The notes beneath the pieces were generated by a model. That model was not told where the DNA came from. It was given only the letters and a program-made list of their open reading frames with translations, and searched no databases. Positions 19,976 to 28,402 of a stretch of 64,000 nucleotides of DNA are shown piece after piece. Numbering within the stretch: the stretch's first letter is position 1; every line of letters begins with the position of its first letter. Both the position numbers and the translations under genes were made by a program. The stretch covers positions 1 to 64,000 of the forward strand of contig NZ_JADJCO010000003.1 of the NCBI RefSeq assembly GCF_016703145.1, read 5' to 3'. The DNA comes from Ottowia sp. (GTDB lineage Bacteria; Pseudomonadota; Gammaproteobacteria; Burkholderiales; Burkholderiaceae_C).

Positions 19976-21042
19976 TCAGCGCGTGCGCGCGGCCTGCTGC
20001 GGGTCCAGCGCCACGCGCTCACCGTCCATCAGGCCGGCCAGCACCTCTACCTGGTCGCCCGCCACCGCGCCCAGGCGCACCTGGCGCAGGCGCGCCAGGC
20101 CGGCGGCGTCAATTACGTACACGGCCACCAGTTCGCTGCGCCGGACCACGGCGGTGCGCGGCACGAACACGCGGCCAGGCGCGCCGGCCGCGGCCGGTGC
20201 GTCCAGCCAGATGCGGGCAAACATGCCGGGCACGGCGCCCTGGGTGCCCAGGGGCAAGGGCACACGCAGCTGGGCCGTGTGGGTGGCGGCGTCCACCGCG
20301 GGCAGCACCTGCACCGTGGTGGGCCGCTTGCGCGCGCCTTCGGCCACGCCGGGCACTTCGTATTGCACAGCGGCGGGGTTGGCCGCGGCGCCCATCAGCG
20401 CCTGCGGCACGGCGGCGCTCACACGCAGCGCGGCGGGGTCATGCAGCACCACCAGCGGGCGCCCGGGCATGACCATGTCGCCCTGCGTGACCGGCACTTC
20501 GCTCACCACCCCGGCATAGGGCGCGCTCACGGTAAAAAGCCGGTTTGCGCCTGGCTGGCGCGGGTCTGTGCCTGTAGCGCGCGAACCTGCGCCTGCGCTG
20601 CGTCCACCTGGGCGGCGGTGCGGTCCAGCGCGGCCTGGCTGATGTATTGCTGGGCAAACAGCTGCTTTTGCCGGTCCAGCTCGCGCACGGCGATGTTCAG
20701 CTGGGCCTGGGCAGCCTCCACCTGGGCCACGCTGGCCGCCACGCCCTGCTGGGCCGATTGCGCGTCAATGCGCAGCAGCGGCTGGCCCGCGCGCACCGTG
20801 TCGCCGGCCTTGACCGACAGCGCCACGATGGCGCCGCTGACCTGGGCCGACAGCGTGGTCTGGCGCACCGCCTCCACCACGGCGTCCAGCGCCACCGATC
20901 GCGGGCCGTCCGACACCCGCACGGTCATGAAGGACAGCGCGGGCGCAGGGGCCGCCGGGGCTGGCTGCTGGGCAAAGGCCGTAGCCGTGGCCAGGGCCAG
21001 GGCCACCAGGGCAGGCTTGAAAACAATGGGAAGGGCGTTCAT
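19976..21042 (-). CDS. RND periplasmic adaptor (membrane fusion protein), frameshifted
   Basis: About 355 residues. After a signal peptide (VALALATATAFAQ) come the first barrel and lipoyl half (VRQTTLSAQVSGAIVALSVK), a coiled-coil hairpin with repeated AQVEAAQAQL-like heptads and, after a one-base loss in a T run near 20533, the second lipoyl half (TVSAPYAGVVSEVPVTQGD) and the barrel. It has no lipobox. It would link the RND permease and TolC. It is the first gene of the operon, divergent from the ArsR regulator across the palindrome. Confidence 0.88.
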
Positions 21043-21082
21043 GGCAACAAGCAGCTGGAAATGGAATGAAGCGGATTATTCC

Positions 21083-21108
21083 ATCATTTGCGCAATTGCG
21101 CAAATGAT
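21083..21108. promoter_or_regulatory. Perfect 26-bp palindrome, probable ArsR operator
   Basis: The half-site ATCATTTGCGCAA is followed immediately by its exact reverse complement, giving 26 bp of perfect dyad symmetry. It lies midway between the divergent adaptor gene (start 21042) and the arsR gene (start 21167). ArsR/SmtB dimers bind long dyads of this kind, so one operator probably controls both directions. Confidence 0.8.
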
Positions 21109-21166
21109 TGATATACCTTACCATCTGCGCACCGCGCCACTCGCGCCCATTGCCTGCGACGACGCC

Positions 21167-21523
21167 ATGCCCAAGCCACCTGCACCCGAAATGCACTCCA
21201 TGCCGCTGGAAGCCCTGCGCGACGTGGCGGCGTATTTCCAGACGCTGTCCGAGCCCACCCGGCTGCAGATCCTGAACCGCCTGCGTGAAGGCGAAGCCAA
21301 TGTGGGGGAGCTGGCTACCACCTGCGAGTGCAGCGTGGCCAATGTGTCGCGCCACCTGGCGCTGCTGAGCAAGCACGGCCTGGTGGACCGCGAAGGCCGC
21401 GGCGCCAATGTTTACTACCGCATTGCAGACCCCGCCGTGTATGCGCTGTGCGACCTGGTGTGCGGCAACATCTCGCGCCACCTGGAGCGCAACCAGACGC
21501 GCAGGCACGCCTTTTTGCGCTGA
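21167..21523 (+). CDS. ArsR/SmtB-family repressor with four cysteines
   Basis: A 118-residue winged-helix repressor (start ATG 21167; an in-frame ATG at 21102 is less likely because it lies in the operator). The DNA-binding part is LSEPTRLQILNRLREG to VANVSRHLALLSKHGL, and the wing is REGRGANVYYRIA. Cysteines occur as a CEC pair just before the recognition helix (ATTCECSVAN) and as CDLVC in the last helix. Thiol pairs on these helices are used by related sensors for metals or for per- and polysulfides. With the sulfide-oxidising genes divergent, a persulfide-type signal is the better guess; metal sensing remains possible. Confidence 0.85.
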   Translation: MPKPPAPEMHSMPLEALRDVAAYFQTLSEPTRLQILNRLREGEANVGELATTCECSVANVSRHLALLSKHGLVDREGRGANVYYRIADPAVYALCDLVCGNISRHLERNQTRRHAFLR

Positions 21524-21526
21524 GGG

Positions 21527-22418
21527 CTATTCGCCGCGCGACAACAGCGCCTGGCGCAGCATGCGCGCCGCCCGGTCGCGGATGTGGCCAGGCAGGCTGC
21601 GCGGGGGCGCCCGCCTGCGCTCGCGCGCGTTCGCACAGGCCGAAAGGAAGTCCATCAGGATGGGTGTGTCGTCCAGCGTGCTGCCGCCGAGCTTGTGGAA
21701 TTCGGGGTGCCACTGGGTGGCGGCAATGTAGCCCCGGCTGCCGGTAGCCGGGCGGCGGATCGCCTCGGGTATGCGGTCCGGCGCGCTCCAGGCTTCCACC
21801 ACGAAATTGGGCGCCAGGTCCTTGACCGCCTGGTGGTGGATGCTGTTGACCCGCGCCCGCAGCACGCCGGGGTACAGGCCGGCCAGGCGCGACGCTTGCA
21901 CCAGCTCGATCTCATGAAAGTTCTGGTCGTAGGTGACCGGGTCACGGTGGCGCAGCGTTGCGGGGTGGTCGTGCTGGGTTTCAATGTCCTGGTACAGCGT
22001 GCCGCCAAAGGCCACGTTGATCAGCTGCAGGCCGCGGCACACGCCAAAGATGGGTTTGCCCGCCTGCTCGAAGGCCTCTACCAGCGCCATGTCGTACAGG
22101 TCGCGGATGCGGTCGCCGATCCAGGCGTCCTTCAGGGGCTCTTCGCCATAGCTGCCGGGCCACATCGGCGCCGCCGTGCATCACCACGCCGTCCAGCCAG
22201 CCCGCGTAGTGCGACAGCTTCACGTCCCCGCGCGCCGTCTCGCCCGTGGGGCAGGGCACCATGACCACCATGGCGCCGGCCGACATGAGCCAGTGCGCGA
22301 TGGACTGCTCCACGTACTGCAGCGTCTTGTTGGTGAACAGCGAGCGCGTGGGGTCCGCATGCGAAAAGCAGGCGGACAGGCCGATCTTGAGGCGGTTATC
22401 GGGCATGTGTACGGCCAT
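21527..22418 (-). CDS. Gamma-glutamyl hydrolase (PuuD-like, class I amidotransferase fold), frameshifted
   Basis: A peptidase C26 enzyme of about 297 residues that removes gamma-linked glutamate from gamma-glutamyl amines. The nucleophile Cys is in GVCRGLQLINVAFGG, and the His of the triad is in QWHPEFH. The N-terminus reads RLKIGLSACFSHADPTRSLF. A one-base loss near 22163 splits VVMHGGADV from WPGSYGEEPL. The C-terminal 35 residues, rich in Arg, go beyond the usual family end. It is closely similar in sequence pattern to the second copy at 24531-25307. It ends the cluster of gamma-glutamyl genes. Confidence 0.85.
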
Positions 22419-22475
22419 TGTGGGCCGGGTAGCGCGGCGCGTGTGTCGGACGGCACCGCTTGAACGCTGCCGAGG

Positions 22476-23153
22476 TCAGCGGTCCAGCGTTACCACTGGC
22501 CACCCGCGCTCGCGCGCTTGTTCGGCCAGCCGGGGGTCCGGGTCCACCGCCACCGGGTGGTTCGCCACCGACAGCAGCGGCAAATCATTGATGCTGTCGC
22601 TGTAAGCCGTGCTGTCAAACTGGTCCAGCGCATGGCCGCGCGCGCGCAGCCATTCATGCAGGCGCGTGACCTTGCCTTCGCGCATGTTGAGCGTGCCCTG
22701 CGTGCGGCCGGTGAAGCTGCCGTCTGCCAGCTCGCAATCCGTGGCGATCAGGTGCTCTATGTCCAGGTACAGCGCGGTCAATTCGGTGATGAAGCGGTTG
22801 GTGGCCGTGGTCAGCACCACCAGGTCGCCCGCGTCCAGGTGCTGGTTGACCAGCGCGATGGCCGCCGGCGGGATGCGCGGCACGATCTGTGTGGCCAGGA
22901 ATTCCTGGCGCAACGGCTCCCATTGGGCCGGCGCGCGCCCGCCCAGCGTGCCCACGTAAAAATCAGCAAACTCCTGCGCATTGACGGTACCGGCCTTGTA
23001 GCGCGCCTCCACATCAGCGTTGCGCGCCGCAAATGCCGCGCGGTCCACCACGCCCCGGTCCATCAGGAAGTCGACCCACAGCACGTCGCTGTCGCCCGAC
23101 AGCAGCGTGTGGTCCAGGTCGAACAACGTCAGTTTCGTCTTGAGCTTCTTCAC
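22476..23153 (-). CDS. HAD-family phosphatase (SerB-like, HAD-IB)
   Basis: 225 residues from a GTG start that overlaps the aldehyde dehydrogenase stop (GTGA). Motif I is LTLFDLDHTLLSGDSD, motif II is VVLTTATNRF, a lysine sits in REGKVTRLHEWL, and motif III is SDSINDLPLL. These are the hallmarks of HAD-IB phosphatases such as phosphoserine phosphatase relatives. The substrate is not evident; in this operon it might dephosphorylate an amino-alcohol phosphate, which is an inference from neighbours only. Confidence 0.87.
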   Translation of the reverse strand: MKKLKTKLTLFDLDHTLLSGDSDVLWVDFLMDRGVVDRAAFAARNADVEARYKAGTVNAQEFADFYVGTLGGRAPAQWEPLRQEFLATQIVPRIPPAAIALVNQHLDAGDLVVLTTATNRFITELTALYLDIEHLIATDCELADGSFTGRTQGTLNMREGKVTRLHEWLRARGHALDQFDSTAYSDSINDLPLLSVANHPVAVDPDPRLAEQARERGWPVVTLDR

Positions 23154-24525
23154 GCCTGCTTCAAATGCCACGCCTTGGTCCGCGTGAAGGTGTCGATGCC
23201 GTAGGTGGACAGCGTCAGGCCCACGCCGCTGTCGCCCACACCGCTCCAGGGCAGGCGCGGGCTCACGCGGTCGCAGCAGTTCCAGTAGACGCTGCCGGCG
23301 TTCACCTGCTCCAGCAGGCGCTGTGCACGCGCCTCGTTGCGTGTGTAGACACCGGCCGTCAGGCCGTAGCGCGTGTCGTTCATCAGCTTGACGGCCTTCT
23401 GCGTCGCCCGACACTTTCTGGATGCCGATGATGGGGCCGAAGCTTTCTTCGCGCATCAGCTCCATGGTGTGGTTCACGTTGCTGAACACCGTGGGTTGGT
23501 ACCAGTTGCCGGGGCCGGGCTTGCGCGCACCACCGGCCAGCAACGTGGCGCCCTTGGCCCTGGGCATCGGCCACTTGCGCGTCCAGCACGTCCAGCTGCG
23601 GCGCGCGGGTGATGGCGCCAATGTAGGTGTCGTCGCTCATGGGATCGCCGGCCTTGAAGCCCTTGACCGTCTCGACAAAGTGCTTGACGAAGTCGTCGTG
23701 GATTTTTTCGTGCACGTAGATGCGCTCCACGCTGCAGCAGCTTTGGCCGGTGTTGTACATGGCGCCGTCGGCCAGCGATTCGGCCGCGGCTTTGCGGTCT
23801 GCATCATCAGCCACATAGGTCGGGTCCTTGCCGCCCAGTTCCAGCTGCAGCTTGATGAACCTTCCCCCCACAGCCTGCGCGATGCGCTGGCCTGTGGCCA
23901 CAGACCCGGTGAAGAACACACCATCGATCTGCTGCGCCAAAAGCGCCGTGCCCACCTCGCCCGCACCCACCAGGCACACCATCACGTCACGCGGCACGCC
24001 GGCCTCGTGCAGCAGGCGGGCGATCTCCAGGCCCGTCATGGCCGCGTATTCCGACGGCTTGTACAGCACCGCGTTGCCCGTGAGCAGCGCGGGAACAATC
24101 ACGTTGCAGCCCACGAACCAGGGGTAGTTCCAGGCCGAGATGTTGGCCACCACGCCCAGCGGCGTGTGCTGGATCTGCTCGGTCATGCCGCCTTCGTCGT
24201 AGACGGTTTCGGTGGCGACCGACAGCTCGATTTCCTCCAGGAAGAAGTCGATGCGGCCCAGCAGGCCGTTCAGCTCATTGCGCGACATCTTGATGGGCTT
24301 GCCCGTCTCGCGCGTCATGGTGGCGGCCAATGACGCCAGGTCGCGCACCACACCTGCGCGGAATTTTTCGATGCAGGCCTTGCGCGTTGTCAACGGCGTG
24401 GCGGCCCAGACGGGTTGCGCGGCGCGTGCGGCAGCGGCTTTGGTGGCCACGCTTTGTGCCGTGTCGACGGGGAGGTCAGCGATCTTGTCGCCGGTGGCGG
24501 GGTTGTGGATGGCTAGGGTGGTCAT
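23150..24525 (-). CDS. NAD(P)-dependent aldehyde dehydrogenase (two frameshifts)
   Basis: About 458 residues. The cofactor and active-site elements are in the clean N-terminal part: ANISAWNYPWFVG, TGSVATGQRIA, LELGGKDPTYVADDAD and the nucleophile region NTGQSCCSVERIYV. After frame changes near 23570 and 23395 the end is read as PTVFSNVNHTMELMREESFG and NDTRYGLTAGVYTRNEARA to WHLKQA. It would oxidise the aldehyde produced by the co-encoded iron alcohol dehydrogenase, for example a gamma-glutamylated or free amino-aldehyde. Exact substrate unknown. Confidence 0.87.
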
Positions 24526-24530
24526 GGTGT

Positions 24531-25307
24531 TTACGAAGTACGGCGTGCCGCTTGTGCGGCGTCCAGAAAGTCTTGCAGCAAGGGCGTGTCGTCCACCACG
24601 CCCAGCCCTGCGCGGTGGAATTCGGGGTGCCACTGCACCGCATGGATCCAGGCGCTGCCCGTGGCGCGGATGGCCTCGATCACGCCGTCATCGGGCGAGG
24701 TCGCCTCGATCTTGAAGCCCGGCGCCAGGTCCTTGATGCCCTGGTGATGCACGCTGTTGATGGTGTGGTTTCCTGAGCCGCCCAGCAGGTCGGCCAGGCG
24801 CGTGCCGGGCAGGACGTTGACGTCGTGAAAGTTCAGGTCATACGTATCAGCGTCGCGGTGCGTGCGCGACCCGGGCTTTTGTGTGGCGATGTCCTGGTAC
24901 AGCGTGCCGCCGTGCGCCACGTTGATGAGCTGCAGCCCGCGGCAGATGCCGAACACCGGCTTGCCTGCGGCACTGAAGGCACGCACCAGCGCCATCTCGT
25001 ACTCGTCGCGCACGCGGTCGCCGGTCCATTCGGGGCGCAGGGGTTCTTCGCCATAGCTGCCGGGCCACACATCCGCGCCGCCGTGCATGACGATGCCGTC
25101 CAGCGCGCGGGCATAGTCCGCCACCGCCACGTCGCCCCGGAATGTATCGCCGCTGGGCGCGGGCACCATGAAAGGCAGCGCGCCCAGCGACATGACCCAG
25201 TGCGCGGTGGACTGTTCAATGAACTGCAGCGTCTTGCTGGCCGCGACCTTGCGGTAAGGGTCGGGGTGAAAGAAGCAGGCGCTGATGCCGATCTTCAGGC
25301 GGTCCAT
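24531..25307 (-). CDS. Gamma-glutamyl hydrolase (PuuD-like), second copy
   Basis: 258 residues, intact. It starts MDRLKIGISACFFHPDPYRK, has DGIVMHGGADVWPGSYGEEP, the nucleophile in FGICRGLQLINVAHGG and the triad His in QWHPEFHRAG. It matches the gene at 21527-22418 through the whole length, so the two are paralogues within one operon. It releases glutamate from gamma-glutamyl amines in PuuD-type pathways. It is separated by 4 bp from the iron alcohol dehydrogenase stop and 5 bp from the aldehyde dehydrogenase start. Confidence 0.9.
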   Translation of the reverse strand: MDRLKIGISACFFHPDPYRKVAASKTLQFIEQSTAHWVMSLGALPFMVPAPSGDTFRGDVAVADYARALDGIVMHGGADVWPGSYGEEPLRPEWTGDRVRDEYEMALVRAFSAAGKPVFGICRGLQLINVAHGGTLYQDIATQKPGSRTHRDADTYDLNFHDVNVLPGTRLADLLGGSGNHTINSVHHQGIKDLAPGFKIEATSPDDGVIEAIRATGSAWIHAVQWHPEFHRAGLGVVDDTPLLQDFLDAAQAARRTS

Positions 25308-25311
25308 ACGA

Positions 25312-26445
25312 TCAGAGCGCAGCCTCGAACAGCGCCTTGAAGTCCGCTGCCGTGCAGGGCCGCGGGTTGGTCTGGTGGCAGATGTCGGCCGTGGCAATCT
25401 CCACCAGGCGCGGGATGTGTTCTGCCTTCACGCCGTGCGCAGACAGCGGCCCGGTGATGCCCACACGCGCTTTGAGCGCGCGCAGCCAGGGCACAAATTC
25501 ACTGCCGCCGCCCGACACGCCACACACATGGGCCAGCTCGTCAAACTTCGCAGGCGCGGCTTCGTAGTTCCACGCCATCACGGTGTCGATCATCAGCGCG
25601 TTGGCCAGACCGTGGTGCAGGTCGCACACGGCCCCCAGCGCATGCGCGCACGAGTGCACCGCGCCCAGGTCTTTCTGGAAGGCAATGGCGCCCATCATGG
25701 ACGACATCATCATGTCGCTGCGCGCCTTGAGGTTGGACGGCTCGTTCACCGCCGTCAGCAGCGCGGCGGCGGCAATGCGCGTGCCCTCCAGCGCAATGCC
25801 GTCGCACAGCGGGTGGTAGGCCGGCGACAGGTAGCTTTCGATGTTGTGCGTGAGCGCGTCCATGCCGGTGGCGGCCGTCACGTGCGGGGGCAGGCCCAGC
25901 GTCAGCTCGGGATCGGCAAATACACACTTGGCCAGAATCTTGGGGCTGAACACCACGCGCTTGAGGTGGGTGTCGTTCTCGCTCACCACCGAAGACCGCC
26001 CCACTTCCGAGCCCGTGCCCGAGGTGGTGGGCAAGGCGACAAAGTAAGGCAGCGGATTGACGATGGGGCGCACATTGGGGTGGTCCCACACGTATTCCAG
26101 GATGTCGCCTTCATGCGTGGCGGCAATGCCCACGACCTTGGCCACATCCAGCGCCGCACCGCCGCCAAAGCCGACCACGCAGTCGGCGTTGTGGGCCTTG
26201 TACGCGGCTGCGCCGTCCATGACCTGGCTGCAGGTGGGGTTGCCGAACACGCCGTTGAATACGGCAACGTCCAGCCCATTGAGATGTGTTTTGAATTCGG
26301 CCAGCACGGGCAGTGCGGCCAGCGCCTTGTCGGTCACGATCAGCGGGCGCTTGAGACCTTGTTCTTTCAAATGGTCCGCAACGAGCTTGCGCGCGCCGGC
26401 GCCGAACTTGATGGCTGTGGGGAAGGAGAAGCCTGTGATGGTCAT
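25312..26445 (-). CDS. Iron-containing alcohol dehydrogenase
   Basis: 377 residues of the group III (Fe-dependent) alcohol dehydrogenase family. The NAD-binding GFGGGAALDVAK and TTSGTGSEVG loops are present. The metal ligands are Asp in ATGMDALTHNIE and histidines in GAVHSCAHALGA and DLHHGLANA. Natural substrates range from short diols to amino-alcohols. In this operon it would oxidise an alcohol to the aldehyde handled by the aldehyde dehydrogenase. The region upstream (26446-27031) is non-coding and holds two inverted-repeat elements, so this gene may depend on read-through from the glutamine-synthetase-like gene or on a local promoter. Confidence 0.92.
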   Translation of the reverse strand: MTITGFSFPTAIKFGAGARKLVADHLKEQGLKRPLIVTDKALAALPVLAEFKTHLNGLDVAVFNGVFGNPTCSQVMDGAAAYKAHNADCVVGFGGGAALDVAKVVGIAATHEGDILEYVWDHPNVRPIVNPLPYFVALPTTSGTGSEVGRSSVVSENDTHLKRVVFSPKILAKCVFADPELTLGLPPHVTAATGMDALTHNIESYLSPAYHPLCDGIALEGTRIAAAALLTAVNEPSNLKARSDMMMSSMMGAIAFQKDLGAVHSCAHALGAVCDLHHGLANALMIDTVMAWNYEAAPAKFDELAHVCGVSGGGSEFVPWLRALKARVGITGPLSAHGVKAEHIPRLVEIATADICHQTNPRPCTAADFKALFEAAL

Positions 26446-26488
26446 ATGTTTTTGCTTGCTTTGTGTTTCGTTCGATGTACCTCGCGGC

Positions 26489-26719
26489 AAAGCCTACCTG
26501 CCGGGCACACCGCCTGGGGCTTCACTGGAACGGTCGCCTGCGGCGACTTCCCTGTCCTGCTCAGGGTTCGGTCGCGCCGAAGAACTCGCTGCGCGCGCTG
26601 CGCGCCCGCTCAGACAGCCCGGCGAGTCAGGCACGCGCGCTGCGCGCGCCGACACTCACCCTTGCGCTGCTCGGCGTCCCAGAGGCGCCCCCAGGGCGGT
26701 GTGCCCGGCAGGCAGGCTT
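26489..26719 (-). repeat. IR-bounded dispersed element, copy A
   Basis: A 231-bp non-coding element. Its ends form a near-perfect inverted repeat: AAGCCTACCTGCCGGGCACA at 26489 onward and its complement ending GGCAGGCAGGCTT at 26719, about 30 bp each. In the middle (26577-26622), on the minus strand, lies a diverged version of a 46-bp core that ends GCGAGTTCTTCGG. It is oriented opposite to copy B, which begins 43 bp further on. Apparent reading frames here are by-products of the GC repeats. Confidence 0.7.
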
Positions 26720-26762
26720 TGCAGAACCGATGTTGGCGCGCCACCGGTGGCGTACCTGCACC

Positions 26763-27001
26763 CGGCTTCGCGGCAGGCGGTGCCCGGCGGGGGCGATCTC
26801 TGTGGCGGCGAGGAGCGCAGGCGCAGGGTCGGCGCGCGCAGCGCGCTTCGTTTCTAGCTCGCCGCGGCTGTTCGAGCGCAGCGCGCAGCGCGTAGCGAGT
26901 TCTGCGGCGCGACCCTGCGACGAGCACCACAGCGGAGTCTGCGCAACGCGCAGACCGCCGAAGTGTGAGCCCCCGCCGGGCACCGCCTGCCGCGAAGCCG
27001 C
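26763..27001 (+). repeat. IR-bounded dispersed element, copy B
   Basis: A 239-bp element bounded by a perfect 31-bp inverted repeat (26763-26793 against 26971-27001; left arm begins CGGCTTCGCGGCAGGCGGTG). The 46-bp core at 26862-26907 begins CCGCGGCTGTTCGAGCGCAG and ends GCGAGTTCTGCGG. It differs at one base from the core in the copy at 56140-56368, and the core starts at nearly the same offset (99 against 97 bp). It lies in the gap between the iron alcohol dehydrogenase and glutamine-synthetase-like genes. Confidence 0.8.
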
Positions 27002-27031
27002 GAGAGAAGAAGCGCAAGAGCAGAACACATT

Positions 27032-28399
27032 TCAGATGATCTCGAAATACCGCTTCATTTCCCAGTCCGTCACCGCATCCAGCCACTGGCGCCATTCCCA
27101 TTCACGGGTCGCTGCAAAGTGATCGACGAAGGTGTCCCCCAGCATGTCACGCGCGACCTTGGATTCTCGGAAGATGCGCGTCGTCTCGATCAACGTACGC
27201 GGCGCGCGGGGAATGTTCTCAGCACCACCATTGGTGCCGGTGATGGGCGGCGTGGTGAGCTTCAGGCCCTTTTCCACACCGTACATACCGGCCGCGATCA
27301 GGGCTGCATGCGCCAGGTACGGGTTGACGTCCGCCCCCGGGCAGCGCGTCTCCAGACGCGTCGCCTTGGGTGAGCCCGCAATCACGCGGAAGCTGGCCGT
27401 GCGGTTGTCCATGCCCCAGGTGGGTTTGACGGGTGCCCAGAAGCCGTCCACCAGGCGCTTGTAGCTGTTGATGGTGGGCCAGATCATGGGGCCGAACTCC
27501 ATCAGGCAGGCTACCTGGCCGGCCAGATAGCTCTCGAACAGCTTGCTCATCTTGCGCGGCGACTTCGCGTCGAAGAACAGGTTCTTCTTGCCGTCACTCA
27601 GGCTTTGGTGGATATGGCCCGAGCAACCCGGCAGCGGCTGGTGCGGCTTGGCCATGAAGCTGGGCATGATGCCAAAGCGCGCGCCGATTTCCTTGGTGCC
27701 GGTCTTGAACAGGATGGCGCGGTCGGCCTGCTCCAGTGCTTCGCTGAAGCCGATGGCGGCCTCATACACACCGGGGCCTGTCTCGGTGTGCAGGCCTTCG
27801 ACCGGCACATTGAACGCCAGCATCTGGTCCATGATGGCGTTGAAGAATTCACCGTTCTGGTTGGCGCGCAGCAGCGAATAGCCAAACATGCCGGGCGTCA
27901 GCACCTCAGGTGCCACGCCCTTCTTGGCGGCCCAGCTCTGCGGCGTCTCCAGAAAGTTGTACCACTCAAACTCCATGCCCGTCATGACCTTGAAGCCCAG
28001 CTTCTCGGCACGCTGGAGCACGCGCTTCAAGGTCTGGCGCGGACAGGCCAGGTGCGGCGTGCCGTCGGCATTGACGAACTCGCCCAGGAAAAACGGAACG
28101 TTGCTGTCCCAAGGCACATGGCGCGCCGTGTCCAGGTCCAGCCGCGCCAGCGCATCCGGGAATCCGTGCTGCCACCCGGTGACCGTGGTGTTGTCGTAGC
28201 AGGTGTCCATCATGTCCCAGCCCAGCACCACGTCGCAAAAGCCAAAGCCGCCGTCGGGGTAAGGCTCGGCCGCGCCCAGGAACTTGTTCACATGCAAGTA
28301 CTTGCCGCGCAGGATGCCGTCGATGTCGCTGACGGCGACCTTGACCTTTTGTGCGCCGGATTTCTGCACGGCGGCGACTGCCGGATGGACTTTGGCCAT
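27032..28399 (-). CDS. Glutamine-synthetase-family gamma-glutamyl ligase
   Basis: 455 residues, intact. The fold is that of glutamine synthetase II/PuuA-like ligases: VAVSDIDGILRGKYLHVNKF at the start, the metal site in GMEFEWYNF, TETGPGVYEAA, the ATP-site GCSGHIHQSL and the glutamate-binding NRTASFRVIAG. Such enzymes join glutamate to an amine (putrescine, ethanolamine, isopropylamine derivatives) using ATP. The presence of two gamma-glutamyl hydrolases and two dehydrogenases downstream supports that role over ammonium assimilation. It starts 3 bp after phnW, sharing its transcript; the ribosome site AAGGAG lies at the phnW stop. Confidence 0.88.
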   Translation of the reverse strand: MAKVHPAVAAVQKSGAQKVKVAVSDIDGILRGKYLHVNKFLGAAEPYPDGGFGFCDVVLGWDMMDTCYDNTTVTGWQHGFPDALARLDLDTARHVPWDSNVPFFLGEFVNADGTPHLACPRQTLKRVLQRAEKLGFKVMTGMEFEWYNFLETPQSWAAKKGVAPEVLTPGMFGYSLLRANQNGEFFNAIMDQMLAFNVPVEGLHTETGPGVYEAAIGFSEALEQADRAILFKTGTKEIGARFGIMPSFMAKPHQPLPGCSGHIHQSLSDGKKNLFFDAKSPRKMSKLFESYLAGQVACLMEFGPMIWPTINSYKRLVDGFWAPVKPTWGMDNRTASFRVIAGSPKATRLETRCPGADVNPYLAHAALIAAGMYGVEKGLKLTTPPITGTNGGAENIPRAPRTLIETTRIFRESKVARDMLGDTFVDHFAATREWEWRQWLDAVTDWEMKRYFEII

Positions 28400-28402
28400 G
28401 TG

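Noticed and set aside
21102..21166. Earlier start of the ArsR gene (MIDIPYHL)
   Set aside because: The codon lies inside the palindromic operator, and the extra residues do not fit the family N-terminus.
26610..27101. Open frames within the gap before the glutamine-synthetase-like gene
   Set aside because: They run through the inverted-repeat elements on both strands, have repetitive Arg/Ala composition and no family resemblance.
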